Shown here piece by piece: positions 10,098-21,480 of a DNA stretch of 64,000 nucleotides. The position numbers and the translations under genes were made by a program. The DNA comes from Aquatica leii. Lineage: Eukaryota > Arthropoda > Insecta > Coleoptera > Lampyridae. The DNA is taken from positions 59,668,093 to 59,732,092 of the forward strand of contig CM069437.1 of the NCBI GenBank assembly GCA_035610365.1, written 5' to 3'. Under the pieces are notes generated by a model. It saw only the letters and a program-made list of their open reading frames with translations, did no database searches and was not told where the DNA came from. Numbering within the stretch: the stretch's first letter is position 1; the number at the start of each line of letters is the position of its first letter.

Positions 10098-10270
10098 TGT
10101 TACGTTGTTTTTCTCGTAATTTAAAAGAGGGACGACTAACTCAGTTGTTCCGGCGATAGAGTCGTAAGCTTCGTGGTGTTAGATTATTAAATAAATTAAT
10201 AAATTAAATTTTCAATACTAGAATTTTACGTTTACACCCATGTAACATCCTATTGATAACATTGTAAATA
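10098..10270 (+). other. LTR-like fragment related to the LTRs at 17710-21222 and 29112-30270
   Basis: Starts TGTTACG and carries CGACTAACTCAGTTG and GTCGTAAGCTTCGTGGTG, a block also present at ~52700-52800 (minus) and, diverged, at ~17770 (plus) and ~30190 (minus). Boundaries other than the start are not defined. Confidence 0.4.
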
Positions 10271-10399
10271 TATACTATTGCACTTAAGTTGTAATTACAT
10301 TTTAAGTAGTTGTTTTTTAATTTCTGTTTTTACGGTCGAAATATCAAAGAAAAGTCAATTATAATAAATGTTTTAAATAATTGCTAATACACTTTAGTT

Positions 10400-10584
10400 C
10401 GAACGGCAATCAGATGTTTGGCTCAAAGAGGCGACGTCGGGGCGTGCTGAAGGTGTTTCTCAAAAATGTGATCCGCGATGCAGTTACCTACACCGAACAA
10501 GCTAAGCGCAAAAAAGTCACCGCGATGAACGTCGTTTACTCTTTGAAACGTCAAGGTCGTACTCTTTACGGTTTCGGCGGCTAA
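10400..10584 (+). pseudogene. Histone H4 pseudogene fragment
   Basis: Two blocks of histone H4 are visible: [13 protein letters not shown] (the helix normally reading KPAIRRLARRGGV), and then, after a deletion of about 12 codons and a frameshift, [20 protein letters not shown] through to the exact H4 C-terminus TLYGFGG and stop at 10584. Substitutions at invariant H4 positions (E to K in FLENV, H to Q in TEHA, D to N in AMDVV) plus loss of the N-terminal tail make it non-functional. No histone 3' stem-loop is seen downstream. It is isolated from any histone cluster, although an H1-like tail fragment occurs at 32003-32260. Confidence 0.9.
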
Positions 10585-10589
10585 GATGG

Positions 10590-11204
10590 GTGTTTTGAAA
10601 ACTTACGTTCTCGTCGAAGATGTGTTCTAATTTAATACATGTAGAAAATACACCGTCTATGTAGCTGCTCCACAACTACACGCACTTTCTCGTAAACTTA
10701 TTCGTACGCGTTGCATTAAGAATACGAGGTTTAATATAAAAATTATATTTGCAAACACCACTAATACTACATAGGTATATTTTTCAAATTACTATTCTAA
10801 GTAACCATCTCAGGCCGGCAGTTGCAAGTTGCTATTACATTCGAAGCAAAAATAGAACTGATAATTTTAAATTAAAATATTTTTAGATTGCATTCAATTT
10901 TCCATTTCCCTTATTTACAAGGACGATTCTTATTGGTCAATTATAACAAAAAAAGGAAAGTGTTCGTTATATATGAAATAGATTAAACAAAGAAACTTTA
11001 ACAAAAAAAAAACTAAGCCTTGAGGCGGTGGGAATATTATTGGTACCGACAAAATTATCTATTATACCATCCTTTATACAAGAATTATTCTTAAGAGAAA
11101 ACAAATGTACAATAGACAAACATTCTTATTAACTAATAACTAATACTATAATAAAAATTCTAACTACAATAATTTCTTTGAAGCACAAACATCTCGCCCG
11201 CGTT
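10590..11204 (-). other. Presumed 3' LTR and polypurine tract of BEL/Pao copy 2
   Basis: On the minus strand the integrase frame ends at 11268 and is followed by a polypurine-type GCGGGCGAGA (11201-11192) and then TGTTTGTGC at 11191, the expected TG start of a 3' LTR running leftwards. The far LTR end was not located, and no matching 5' LTR was found beyond 16813. Confidence 0.4.
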
Positions 11205-11267
11205 GAAAGATGTACCTTTTCAAAGTTTTTATTGTTGTCACTAGCAAATTAAATTTTGTATTAATAC

Positions 11268-12661
11268 TTAAACACTATGAGTATCTTTAAGCGGAAGAAC
11301 ACAAAGTCTCGATGCAGCTCGATGCACCTCACTATCACTTGCAGTTTTTATAGTTGCTGTTCGCACCACACCATCAGCACCAGGATGCGTGGCGAGCACT
11401 CGCCCAATTTTCCACTGAAGCGACGAGGCATTGTCTTGTCGATGATTAACCATTTGACCAATTTGTAATTGAGGGCTCTTAATAACCTTCCATTTAACTC
11501 TTTGATGTAACTGCGCTATATATTCCGTAGACCAGCGAAGCCAAAAATGTTGCGTCACCTGTTGGATCCTTTTCCAACAATCCAAGCGATTGATAGCTAG
11601 GTTTTGATCATCGGGCTCATTCAGTGCCAACAGTGAGCCACCAATCAAGAAATGAGCTAGAGTCAGGATTGCATAGTCATTGGGATCATTGCTTATAGTA
11701 TTGAGTGGTTTGAAGTTCAAAATAGCTTGACACATTAATGTATACATTTCTTCGAAAGTCAGTGAAGCTGTACCTGCTACTCGTTTTAAATGATGTTTAG
11801 CTGATTTCTCGGTAGCCTCCCAAATACTACCAAAATGGGGCGAGTTGGAGGGAATGAAATTCCAATTGATTGGACTCTCTAAACCTTCTGCAATTGAGTT
11901 ATGGTTATACTTTATGAATTTTTGACAAGCCCCTACAAAGTTCATTCCGTTGTCCGAGTACAAGTCTGAAATTTTTTTCCTTCGCGCAATAAAACGCTTA
12001 AGCGAAGCAATAAAGACATCACTTGTTAAGTCAGATACAACTTCTATATGCACGGCACGTGTAGAAAAACATAGATTGCAACGTACACCTTACGCGTTTT
12101 CTTGCTTTTTAGATTGCCTTCCTTTATTAAATGGGCCGCAACAGTCGACACCACTGATTAAGAATAGCCGTGAAGGAGTGACACGTACTGAGAGAAGGTC
12201 GCCCATTAGTGGATCTGAAACCATAGGACTGGCGCGAAAACATATAACACATTCATTTATGATTTTCCTTGCATTGTTTCAAACGTTTAAAGGTCAATAA
12301 TTTGTTCGCACGCAAGCTAAAATAGTGCTGTTACCAGCATGAAATTTATTTAAATATTCTTGTCTTATAACAAGTTCAATGAAATCATGTTTAGCAGGCA
12401 AAAGTATGAGATGACGAGCGTCGTAATGAATTCCTATTGCGTTTTTTAATCTACCACCGACTCGAAAAAGTTCGTTTTGATCTAAAAATGGACTTAAAGA
12501 TTACAGACGACTGGACTTGCTGATTGACTTGCACGCTTTTAGTGCCTGAATTTCAAGTAAGAAATTGTGAATTTTAAATAATCTTTATAATACGCTTTTT
12601 AGCAGATATAACTTCCGCTTTACTTAATATGCTATTTCGCCGATCCTGTTCACTTTTAACC
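11268..12661 (-). pseudogene. BEL/Pao copy 2 pol, integrase region
   Basis: The minus strand gives an H2C2-type zinc-binding region around 12480-12320 (LLPAKHDF, then FHAGNSTI and CVRTNY), then the integrase core: DLYSDNGMNFVGA near 11965 (second catalytic Asp) and SNSPHFGSIWEATEKSAKHH near 11850 (catalytic Glu), followed by the BEL C-terminal region ending at 11268. In-frame stops occur near 12295. The upstream part of the pol frame is cut by a hAT element at 12670; it resumes beyond 15619. Confidence 0.85.
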
Positions 12662-12684
12662 TTTGTATTCAACGCCGTGCCCAG
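12662..12684. repeat. hAT left end: 8-bp TSD and terminal inverted repeat
   Basis: TSD TTTGTATT (12662-12669), then TIR CAACGCCGTGCCCAG (12670-12684). The TIR matches the right end at 13 of 15 positions. Confidence 0.9.
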
Positions 12685-15619
12685 GGGAGAGGTCCGGGGG
12701 GTCCGGATCTCCCCCCCCCCTCAAAATAAAATAGATTAACACTAGATAAAATCGACTTTTAGGTGAAAACATTCCAAAGATGTTAGTCTTTTCAGTATTT
12801 TCACCACGCAGCATGTCAACAACGAATTCCCACCCAACTCGCTGTCCCTGCCGCTGCTGCCTATTACCTATCTGTCTTCGCGTGCCGTTATTCGTCTTTT
12901 TGTGCTCGATGAGTAAAGACCTGTGTCTCTGTGCAGTGCAATACACGTGATACAATATAGAAAACAACGGTTTTTCATTCATGGTGAGTATAAATTACCT
13001 TTTAATCGTCAAAACTTATTTTTTGTCATGGGAAAATTAAAAAGAAATCGACACAAGTCTTCTAGTATGTAATATATTGTTATAGTGCTATTTTTTTTAG
13101 ATCATTGATCATCAAGATGTCTAAACGTACTACATTGCAAGCGTCACTGTTTACCTATTTTACAAAGACTCAAAAGACGAACACTGCAAGTGACTCATCT
13201 ACATCTGCTAGACTTATTGTCTCGGAGGTAAGCACATCGTCTTCTTTTTCTACGTGTACTGAGATCAGCGAAGTAATACCTGAAGAAAGCTACTTACTAA
13301 TTCACCATTTTGATTTGGGAAACTATGTAGGTAACCAATTAGATGATGACTTAAAATTTAAGTTGCTGAGTACTCCGTGGACGCCAGAGAAATATTTCAA
13401 ATTTCAAAGGCAGTGGCTTGATAGGTACCCGTGGCTCGTTTATACGAAAAATGACGGCGCACTGTGCAAATATTGTGTAATTTTTTCACATCACACCGTA
13501 GGAAAAGGAGGCAATCAGGCTTCCAAATCTCTTGTGACAGTTCCGTATAAGAAATGGAAACACGCAATCGAAGACTTTGAATCCCATCAATTGAAACAAT
13601 ACCATCACAAAGCTGTGGTTAAGGGCTTCAACTTTTTGAAAACTATGCAAAACCAACACTTGGATATCAGGAACGTTATTGACTCAAGGAGAAGAAAGCA
13701 AGTAGAAGAAAATAGAGAAAAATTATTTTTAATTGTGGAAACTATAAAGTTTTGTGGGCGTCAAGAAGTGGCTTTGAGATGAACAAACGATTCTCGCCCA
13801 GTTTCTGTGACTGATGAGAAGCCAGTCACAAATGACGGCAATTTCAGAGCCATCTTAAGAATGAAGATGAAATGTGGTGATACAAAATTGCTCAAACACT
13901 GCGAAAACATTGCTCTGAACGCGACATATACGAGCGTCCAAAATGATCTGATATCAATTTGCGGGGAAATAATTCAGAAAGAAATTGTAAAATGTTTAAA
14001 TGAAGCGAAGGTGTTCTCCGTTTTAGTAGACAAAACTTCTGATATTTTGGGACACGAACAACTTTCACTATGTGTTAGATACACAAAAAAGGTCGAAACT
14101 TGTTATGTGGTGAAAGAAGATTTTCTCGGATTTCTAAAAGTCGATAATACAACTGCACAACCATTGGCTGACACGATCATAGCTTCCCTGAAAAACCTTG
14201 ACATTGACTGCAACAATATGGTGGGACAGGGGTACGATGGTGCAGCTGTGATTAAAAGTGCTTTTAATGGCGTTCAAGCAATAATACGGAAATCATTTCC
14301 TCGAGCTCTGTTTGTCATTGCAGCTCTCATTCTTTAAACTTGGGCCCTTTTTCATTCATGTAATGTATCTTTTATAAGAAATTGTATAGGAACTGTGAAA
14401 GCAATCGTAATTTTTTTGAGAGCATCTCCAAAGCTTTCTTCGGGGACGCATTAGGGCCAACTTTCCTGATGCAACATGGCAGAAATTAACACCAATGTGT
14501 GAAACGCGATGGGTGGAAAATCACAACGGCTTGTTAAAATTTAAACAAATTTTTAAATCTATTATTGAGACTTTAGAACAATTCAGCACAGACCTGGATA
14601 TGGAAACCTCAACCAAAGCTTCTTCTTTTCTGAGATCTGCTCTTGCCAGCGAATTCGTAGTATCACTCTGTTTTTATCAAAGCTATTTGCAGCAACATTA
14701 ACAGTATGCAAAGTTTTACAGTCACCTCTGTGTGACTTATTAACAGCTGTCGACCATATTAAGAACATAAAATCGCACTTTCAAGATATTCGATCCAATA
14801 TTGAAAAAGAATTTTCAAATTCATTTACAGAAGCAAAGGATTTATTGGCCGATGTCAATGAAGAGATCAAGTTTCTACGGTTGACATTAGTACAAAAGCA
14901 TCGCGCTAATCCATATACTAGTAACTCCGAACAGTATTACCGCGTAACTGTTGCAATACCCCTATTAGAAGACTCTCAGCTCAAAATAAGATTTACTGAC
15001 CACAAGAAAGTGATTGCTGCTATGTACATCCTTATACCGACAGTCTGTTCCGAGAAGGAAACGCCATTCCCAAGAGAAGACTTAGTGATGCACAAGGACC
15101 TGGTGGAACTAGACGAGACACAAGGCGAATTACTATGGAAATTGTTGTAGCAAGGCAAAAGCTCTACGGACCGGCCTTCTTGCGCCATTGAAGCTGTCGG
15201 AGAGTGCAACAGACAATTGTATCCCAACATTTATATGTTGTTGAATATCTTGTCGACTCTACCAGTAACCACGTGCACCCCGGAAAGGTCATTTTCCACA
15301 CTTGGTCGCCTAAAAACCTACCTACGGAATTCTTGTGGACAAGAGAGGCTAACCGGGTTGGCTCTAATGGTAATATACAGAGATGTCATTATCCCAACTG
15401 AAGATGTTAAAACCGAATTTGCTCATAAAAAGTCTAGAAGGGTTGATTTTGTATTGTAAATTCACTGAACTGGAAATTTGAGGTTTTTAGTTTTAAGAAC
15501 GAATATGTTAGTACAGTTTTTTTCAGTGGCGGGCTTTTCCGTGCCAATGTAATGGTAATTGATTAAATTTGAATTAGCAGATCTGTTTTATTGAAAACAA
15601 AAATCTGGACACGGCGCTG
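12670..15619 (+). mobile_element. hAT-family DNA transposon inserted in BEL/Pao pol
   Basis: The 2,950-bp element is flanked by a perfect 8-bp duplication (12662-12669 and 15620-15627), the length typical of hAT elements, with 15-bp TIRs beginning CA(A/G)CGCCGTG. Removing the element and one TSD copy leaves the minus-strand BEL pol frame continuous across the junction, which fixes the boundaries. The interior holds one transposase gene in several broken pieces. Confidence 0.92.
13117..15459 (+). pseudogene. hAT transposase (TTF-type zinc finger, DUF4371, hAT dimerisation domain)
   Basis: Start ATG at 13117 (MSKRTTLQASLFTYF). Residues ~95-125 carry the TTF-type zinc-finger region (RYPWLVYTKNDGALCKYCVI). 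After an in-frame TGA near 13780 the same frame continues with a DUF4371-like core (NDGNFRAILR, NATYTSVQNDLI, FSVLVDKTSDILG, LSLCVRYTKK) to 14337, then frameshifts. The C-terminal hAT dimerisation domain is read at 15217-15459 (YMLLNILSTLPVTTCTPERS, then FSTLGRLKTYLR). At least one stop and about three frameshifts inactivate it. Database relatives are usually named zinc finger MYM-type protein 1-like. Confidence 0.88.
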
Positions 15620-15627
15620 TTTGTATT
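15605..15627. repeat. hAT right end: terminal inverted repeat and 8-bp TSD
   Basis: CTGGACACGGCGCTG (15605-15619) followed by TTTGTATT (15620-15627), identical to the left TSD. Confidence 0.9.
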
Positions 15628-16813
15628 CTCACAAAACCGAAGACAGTAAGCAACTATTCTCACCAATTTGTTCAAAGACGAATATTTTGAACATAAATAT
15701 TCAAAAAAATCACCTGTTAATGGTTAGTTCATTAGGGACCTCAATGGATCTACGATAATTCCACCAGGAAGAATAAAGATCGATAGGTAAAGATTCGTAC
15801 TAATCTATTTTTAATTTACATAGCTCTTGTAACAGAATTTTTTGGTGTTATGGTGACCGGAGTAAAAATCCTAAAAGGTCAAAAATCTTCGCGATATTTG
15901 ACAATATAATACGCGATATCTGACAATATAATACGATTTTTTATCACAATCTACAAGTGGCTGAATGGAAAATTTAAACAAAATGTTTTGCGTACACTGC
16001 AAACCTAACATTTTTAAGCACTCGTCTCTGTAAAAATCTTGAACGAGATTTTCTTCACCCCGTATGCATTTTACAACATCTGCATTGTTCGATAACCATA
16101 TTCGCAAGTGGAAACCCGCAGTACTTAAGATGCTTACAATTTCTTTCCTGATTTTATTCACGTTATCAACCGTGTCAGCACTTGTTAGTAAATCTTCAAC
16201 GTAAAAATCCTGCACGATTATACGCGAACCTAAAGGGTACCGTTTGATGTTTATAGCAGCTTGCTGAAGGCACCTAGTAGCTAAAAATGAAGCTGGTCCT
16301 ATACCATATGTGACTGTATATGATAACTCATAGGTTTTAATTTTATCTGATGGTAAAAACCGCCACAGTATGCGCTGAAACCTAGTTTCTTCAGGATTTA
16401 CTAAGACTAAACATTTTTGCAATGTCGGCACTTAGAACATATTTATGTGTTCTAAATTGCGTTAATATAGAAACAAGTGACTCTTGTGTAGTTGGCCTTA
16501 CCATTAAAATGTCATTTAACGATTTACCACTAGTTGACTTAGCGGAACCATCATACACTACTTGCAGCTTTGTAGTCAGACTTTCGTTTTTTATAACACA
16601 ATGATGTTGCAAATAGAAATTTTTAATATTTTCCAAGTCCTTGCAGTTAGAAATTTCTTTCATGTGACCTAACTCTAAATACTCTTTAATAGACTTATTA
16701 TATTCATGCTTTACGTTAGGTGTGCGAGCTAGTTTTTTCTCTAGATTTAAGAAACGTTTTAGTGGTATATCCCTAGAATTACCCAGCTGACCTGGCTCTA
16801 ACCTGGCTCGCAT
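15628..16813 (-). pseudogene. BEL/Pao copy 2 pol, reverse transcriptase region
   Basis: From 16813 down, the minus strand reads RFLNLEKKLARTP, the RT N-terminal region YLELGHMKEI, HHCVIKNES, KLQVVYDGSAKS, SLNDILMV, then LSADIAKMF. After a short deletion/frameshift near 16420 a second frame gives NPEETRFQRILWRF, YGIGPASFLATRCLQQ and the catalytic box as FYVEDLLTSAD, in which YVDD has become YVED. A stop lies at 15871 and the frame then approaches the hAT insertion point. Both the catalytic change and the frameshift mark it as inactive. Confidence 0.88.
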
Positions 16814-17054
16814 TTTTTAGCTTTGAAATAAAACGTAGTGTGGTTTGACTTAAAGCAATTAATGCATAAACGCTTAACCTTTATTTTGGCGATTCGCGTT
16901 TCTATTGGAAAGAATAGAAATACTTCACACTATTAATTATTGAAGCGCTGTGCAATGTGACCCTTTTATTTCAAGGCTCCCTATTGTTAACAGAATCATT
17001 CCGTTTATCAATTATTTCTAGAATTTGACAATTTCTTTCTAAAGTTCCAGCCAA

Positions 17055-17290
17055 GAACTTTGGTGCAGTAAATTTCCTGCAAAAGGAGATGTAGGAGAGG
17101 ATGCTTGGATATGACACAAAAGATATCTACGAGAACGGTGCGATAAGCCCCGAGGATAGTTCTAAGGAATAAGGATTACAGCAAGGTCAGTTTCCTGACC
17201 ACGTGGAAATGTCGAAGTCTGTAGTACCAAATCTCTAGACTATAAGTGAGCATGGGTATAACTGCAATGTTAAAGATGTTCGCAAGAGAT
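17055..17290 (-). mobile_element. R1-like LINE C-terminal fragment (copy A)
   Basis: Closely matches 46859-47095 (minus) and the start of 24735-25350 (plus), all coding for the region downstream of the RT palm (AVIPMLSYGLDIWYH-like). Only about 235 bp remain. Confidence 0.75.
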
Positions 17291-17709
17291 AATAATCGAA
17301 TAGGACCACTGTTCTATTTTGTTGGTTTTTGTAGAACGCACAGAGGTAATAAACAGTGGGTAGGTGCGGATGGGGGCATTCGTAGCCGACACCAGTTGAT
17401 AGAGCAACGGACAGCAAGCTCTCACTCATCCTCGGATACTCTTGCTATCGGACTACGTTTGACCGTCGCAGTCTTTACAAATTAGATTCCTCCGCTACCT
17501 TGCAATGTTTGAAAAGCCCTTGTCCTTCTCACATAAATGCACCAGTATACTAATAACGGAATTGAGTAGATTGCTGTCCGTCCTATAGGTCTAAGACGCT
17601 AGGCCACCCACATAGGCCCTGACCGTGTTGGACCGAGTACGGCTACCACAAAACGCTTCCTCTGTCGGAGGGACAGTTCCCCCTGTCATGCTTTCGTATA
17701 ATAAGACTC
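17291..17709. other. Unassigned sequence, relatively GC-rich
   Basis: No domain recognised on either strand; its GC content is clearly above that of the surroundings. It lies between an R1-like fragment and an LTR and may be an untranslated part of another retroelement. Confidence 0.3.
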
Positions 17710-17995
17710 TGTTACACTAATTTTCGTGTAACAAAAAAAAAATAAGCAACGGCTAACACTGTTTTCCCGGAGATGGAGTCGCAGGCTTTGTGATTATAAA
17801 TTTAATCTAAAAAAAGGCGCCAAGACGATGAAAGATTAAATTAGGGAGATATCGTCTAACTTTGCCCGTAGCTGGACAAATAACATGACAGAAGTAATAA
17901 CACAGAATATATAATTATTTTATCACAGACGATAGCTCCAAAGAGGACGAAGAAGGTACATAAATATAATTAGGTAAATTTTCCAAACATATGTA

Positions 17996-18684
17996 CACTC
18001 AAGAAATTAAAAACTTGGACACCACGGTTTCTTTAAACCAAAGTTTGCACATTGTAAATCGGGTTTAAGCTTATCGCTTACAATTTGAACAGCAGCTAGT
18101 GTCAGCATGAGTTATCTTACAGAACGACTGTAGAATGAATCATTACGCTAACACGTTTTAGAAAATAGGTAATTTACATACATTTCAATTTTTCTTTAAA
18201 AAATATATTTGAGGGTATCACTAATTAAACGTCACACCATATCTCGATTAATTAACGGATCAAAATTTTGTTTGGGAAATGTTGACCAAATAAAATTACA
18301 AATAGTTTTAATTTGAAAAACGTCTATAACCAATAGTTTTTTAATTAAATAAAAAAATTAAACATGGTTATTTGGGCTGACATTGTTAGCCTTAGAAAAT
18401 GTGGATATTTTATGAAGTTTCATTGTTTTCTGTAATTAATACAAAAAGCGAAAAAAAAATTTTTTAATATATCGACTTAATATTTAATTTTTGGACAAGA
18501 ATGTATTACTTAATTATAATTAAGATAAAGTTATATTTAAGAAAATCATTTTAAAATTAAAAGAAAACAGTTTTTTAAATAATTAGGTTATTAGGTATTA
18601 TAAATAAATATAGAAAATTAATAATGAGTGTGACCTCTATTATTATCAATACATTCTTGAAGGCGTCGCTCATTGACGCTATCA
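17996..18684 (+). repeat. Left TIR of the Tc1 element
   Basis: Inverted copy of 19763-20404. Its inner end contains, in reverse, the last ~25 codons of the transposase (ending GACGCTATCA at 18684). Confidence 0.92.
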
Positions 18685-18735
18685 AGGTAAGAAATGTAAA
18701 TTCCATTTTAGTTTAAAATTTCGAGTCTTATAAAA

Positions 18736-19830
18736 ATGCCAGCTCATATCGGTGCTGATTTGAAAGCGAGGATTGTTTCGGAATTAGCGGCAGGCCGTAG
18801 CGTGCGTGAATGTTGCACGTATGTTAGATATACCAAAAAGCACCGTACGTAGGGTATTACCGAGTAAAATGGAATCGCGAACATACTTTGGAAAGAGCCA
18901 TCGGAAGTGGTAGACCTAAAGTATCTACACGTGCTCAAGATCTCGAGTTGTTTGATTACGTAACAGAACAACCATTTGCTACATACTCCAGGGCTATGGC
19001 AGATACACATTTTCCCGGATGCCGTATAACTGCACAAAAAAGATTAAAGGAAATGGGAATAATGCTGCTGCGAAAGAAGTTCTCAGTGAAGAAAATATGA
19101 GACGTCGTCTGGAATTTGCAAGGCGATATGTGAACGAACCGTTGGAATTTTGGAATCGACTGATTTTTAGCGACGAAAAAACGTTCAATAGTTGCAACGA
19201 TGGACCACTACAAGTGTTTAGAATGGAAGGAACACGTTATGAAAATAATCACATAAGACCTAAAAAACGAAGTGGTTACTTTTCTGTGAATGTGTGGGGT
19301 TGGGTAAGCGCACGTGGTCCAGGAGTTTGCTGGACTATCAATGGACGTCTTAATTCTGCGGCGTATTTAGATATTTTGGAAAGTATTATGAAACCGTCAG
19401 TTCAAGTATTGTATCCAGAAGAAAATTATATTTTCCAACAAGTAAGTATTCTATACTTTCTCCAAAAATTAAGGATCTGTAGAATTATCAACATTTCTAT
19501 AATGTATTTTTGTTGTTGAAGGACAACGCCCCTATTCATACTTCGCGGGTTGTGCGCAACTGGATACAAGAAAATGACTTGGAGGTGTTACCTTGGCCAG
19601 CAAAAAGTCCAGATTTTAACATTATTGAAAATGTTTGGGCTCGAATACTTGCTGTTATCCGAAGACAACACGGGCCAAATTTTATATCTGTTAACCGAGA
19701 TGCATTAATTGCAGTCATTGGTACCGCATGGGAATCAATTAATATTAATTATATTAATTAAATGATAGCGTCAATGAGCAGACGCCTTCAAGAATGTATT
19801 GATAATAATGGAGGTCACACTCATTATTAA
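18736..19830 (+). pseudogene. Tc1 (DD34E) transposase with a probable spliceosomal intron
   Basis: Start ATG 18736 (MPAHIGADLKARIVSELAAG). The helix-turn-helix part continues as MLDIPKSTVRR in a shifted frame; then comes the GRPKVS linker. Catalytic residues: D in LIFSDEKTF (~19170), D in DNAPIHTS (19522) and E in PDFNIIENVW, with 34 residues between the last two (DD34E, Tc1 type). The codons YIFQQ and DNAPIH are separated by 80 nt with GTAAGT at the 5' end and AG at the 3' end (19442-19521); removal joins them in frame. After an in-frame TAA at 19759-19761 the same frame continues into the right TIR to HTHY and a stop at 19828-19830. Frameshifts near 18815, 18855 and 19075 make this copy inactive. 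Confidence 0.88.
19442..19521 (+). other. Probable 80-nt intron in Tc1 transposase
   Basis: Donor GTAAGT at 19442, T-rich acceptor ...TTGTTGTTGAAG ending at 19521, phase 0. The diverged relative at 21974-22571 has a GT...AG interruption at the same codon (22157-22212). Confidence 0.7.
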
Positions 19831-20404
19831 TTTTCTATATTTATATACCTTATAATTTAAAAAAAAACTTGTTATCCTAATTATTATTATGTAATAAATT
19901 CTTGTCCAAAAATTAAATATTACGTCGATTTATTAAAAAAATTTTTTTTCGCTTTTTGTATTAATTACAGAAAACAATGAAACTTCATAAAATATCCACA
20001 TTTTCTAAGGCTAACAATGTCAGCCCAAATAACCATGTTTAATTTTTTTATTTAATTAAAAAACTATTGGTTATAGACGTTTTTCAAATTAAAACTATTT
20101 GTAATTTTATTTGGTCAACATTTCCCAAACAAAATTTTGATCCGTTAATTAATCGAGATATGGTGTGACGTTTAATTAGTGATACCCTCAAATATATTTT
20201 TTAAAGAAAAATTGAAATGTATGTAAATTACCTATTTTCTAAAACGTGTTAGCTTAATGATTCATTCTACAGTCGTTCTGTAAGATAACCCATGCTGACA
20301 CTAGCTGCTGTTCAAGTTGTAAGCGATAAGCTTAAACCCGATTTACAATGTGCAAACTTTAGTTTAAAGAAACCGTGGTGTCCAAGTTTTTAATTTCTTG
20401 AGTG
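19763..20404 (-). repeat. Right TIR of the Tc1 element
   Basis: Inverted copy of 17996-18684; its inner ~65 bp encode the transposase C-terminus. Confidence 0.92.
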
Positions 20405-21222
20405 TACATGGGTCGTACCAAATATAAATTGCGCTTTATACTAGGCAACACGTCTTACGTAAAACTGACCTTGTCAGTCTAAACTTTTACATTCGAAGAA
20501 GGAATGACTTTATATTCGCAAATTTATTGCACAAGTATATAACAAAAACCATTTAAGCCTTAGCGACTCAACGCGCACTGCATACAACTTTGTGAAGCAC
20601 AAAATGATGTTATTATTAATTGTATTAACCTAAAATTCACGTACGGTTGTATTACTCACAGTTACATTTTATCCCGAGGATTAGCTAATTCCGTATTTGT
20701 GTTACCTAAACGGACATACAGCGTTAATACAAATAAATTTTCTTTTCAAAGTATCCAATCATTTGAGATAGCAAATGCGCAGCGTTTCCCTTCGACTTAA
20801 CGTAGCAATTTATGTTAGCAGTTCCTTTGAAAAGAAATCGTAAGTTTGAAGGTTTCGAACCCTTTGACGATATGAATAGTAACGTTGCAGTAACGTGACG
20901 TCATGGAAATTTTTCCCCAAATATGCCACCTGTTCGTTATCTTCACTGATAAAGCAGAGGTGTAGGGGGTATGGAATCCCGCCCGACTAAGCTTCTACTA
21001 AGTACCCACAAAATTAATTTGCATATTTACGTGAAATAACCTAATGGTAAAAGCCTCGTTAGGCGTAAAGATACTGCTAAGAACGGTGTGTATTATACCA
21101 AGCGTAAACAAGAAATAAATTCGTTTAACAGCCGTCTACGAAAGTAAGCTTGTCGAGGGGCAAATTTTATACTCAAAAAATTTTTTATACTCAAAAAATT
21201 TTAATCTACCAACTTTTTAACA

Positions 21223-21480
21223 TGACAACTTGGCTTTTCCTCTGCCTTCAGAGCAGGGTCCCGGTTTACCGGCACCGGTAAAACCCTTGGGCTCAGGCTG
21301 TGTCCCGAGTTTCTGTCTGAAGATTGAACTGAGTTTTGGAATTGAAACTAGGTACAGATTTACCGGCGTAATCCAAATGGACGTTTTGGCCAGCCGTGCC
21401 CCCAGTTCCTGTTCAAAACCATCTCTCAGAATTGGGTAGAGCAACTATTATTCTAAGAGTAGCGGCCTCATGACAAAACT
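21223..21480. other. GC-rich island of unknown identity
   Basis: About 250 bp with markedly higher GC than the flanks, containing an 18-bp palindrome TTTACCGGCACCGGTAAA (21265-21282) and a second ATTTACCGG near 21359. Overlapping ORFs of 69 and 75 codons on opposite strands mirror each other and show no known domain. Confidence 0.35.

Larger units (their letters stand above)
17996..20404 (+). mobile_element. Tc1-type transposon with very long TIRs and an intron-containing transposase
   Basis: The element is flanked by TA on both sides (17994-17995 and 20405-20406), the Tc1/mariner target duplication, and its ends read CACTCAAGAA. The TIRs are 689 bp (17996-18684) and 642 bp (19763-20404) and nearly identical over the outer ~450 bp. 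The interior holds a single DD34E transposase gene. The near-identity of the arms suggests a young insertion or gene conversion, yet the transposase already has three frameshifts. Confidence 0.93.
17710..21222 (+). mobile_element. Solo LTR-like element (~1.1 kb) split by a Tc1 transposon
   Basis: Starts TGTTACAC (17710) and ends TTTTTAACA (21222). Without the Tc1 insert it is about 1,102 bp and is homologous over its whole length, in opposite orientation, to 29112-30270 (TGTTACGAG...TTTTAACA, 1,159 bp). No internal coding region and no matching second LTR in the same orientation were found, so it is best read as a solo LTR. TSDs are not evident. Confidence 0.6.
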
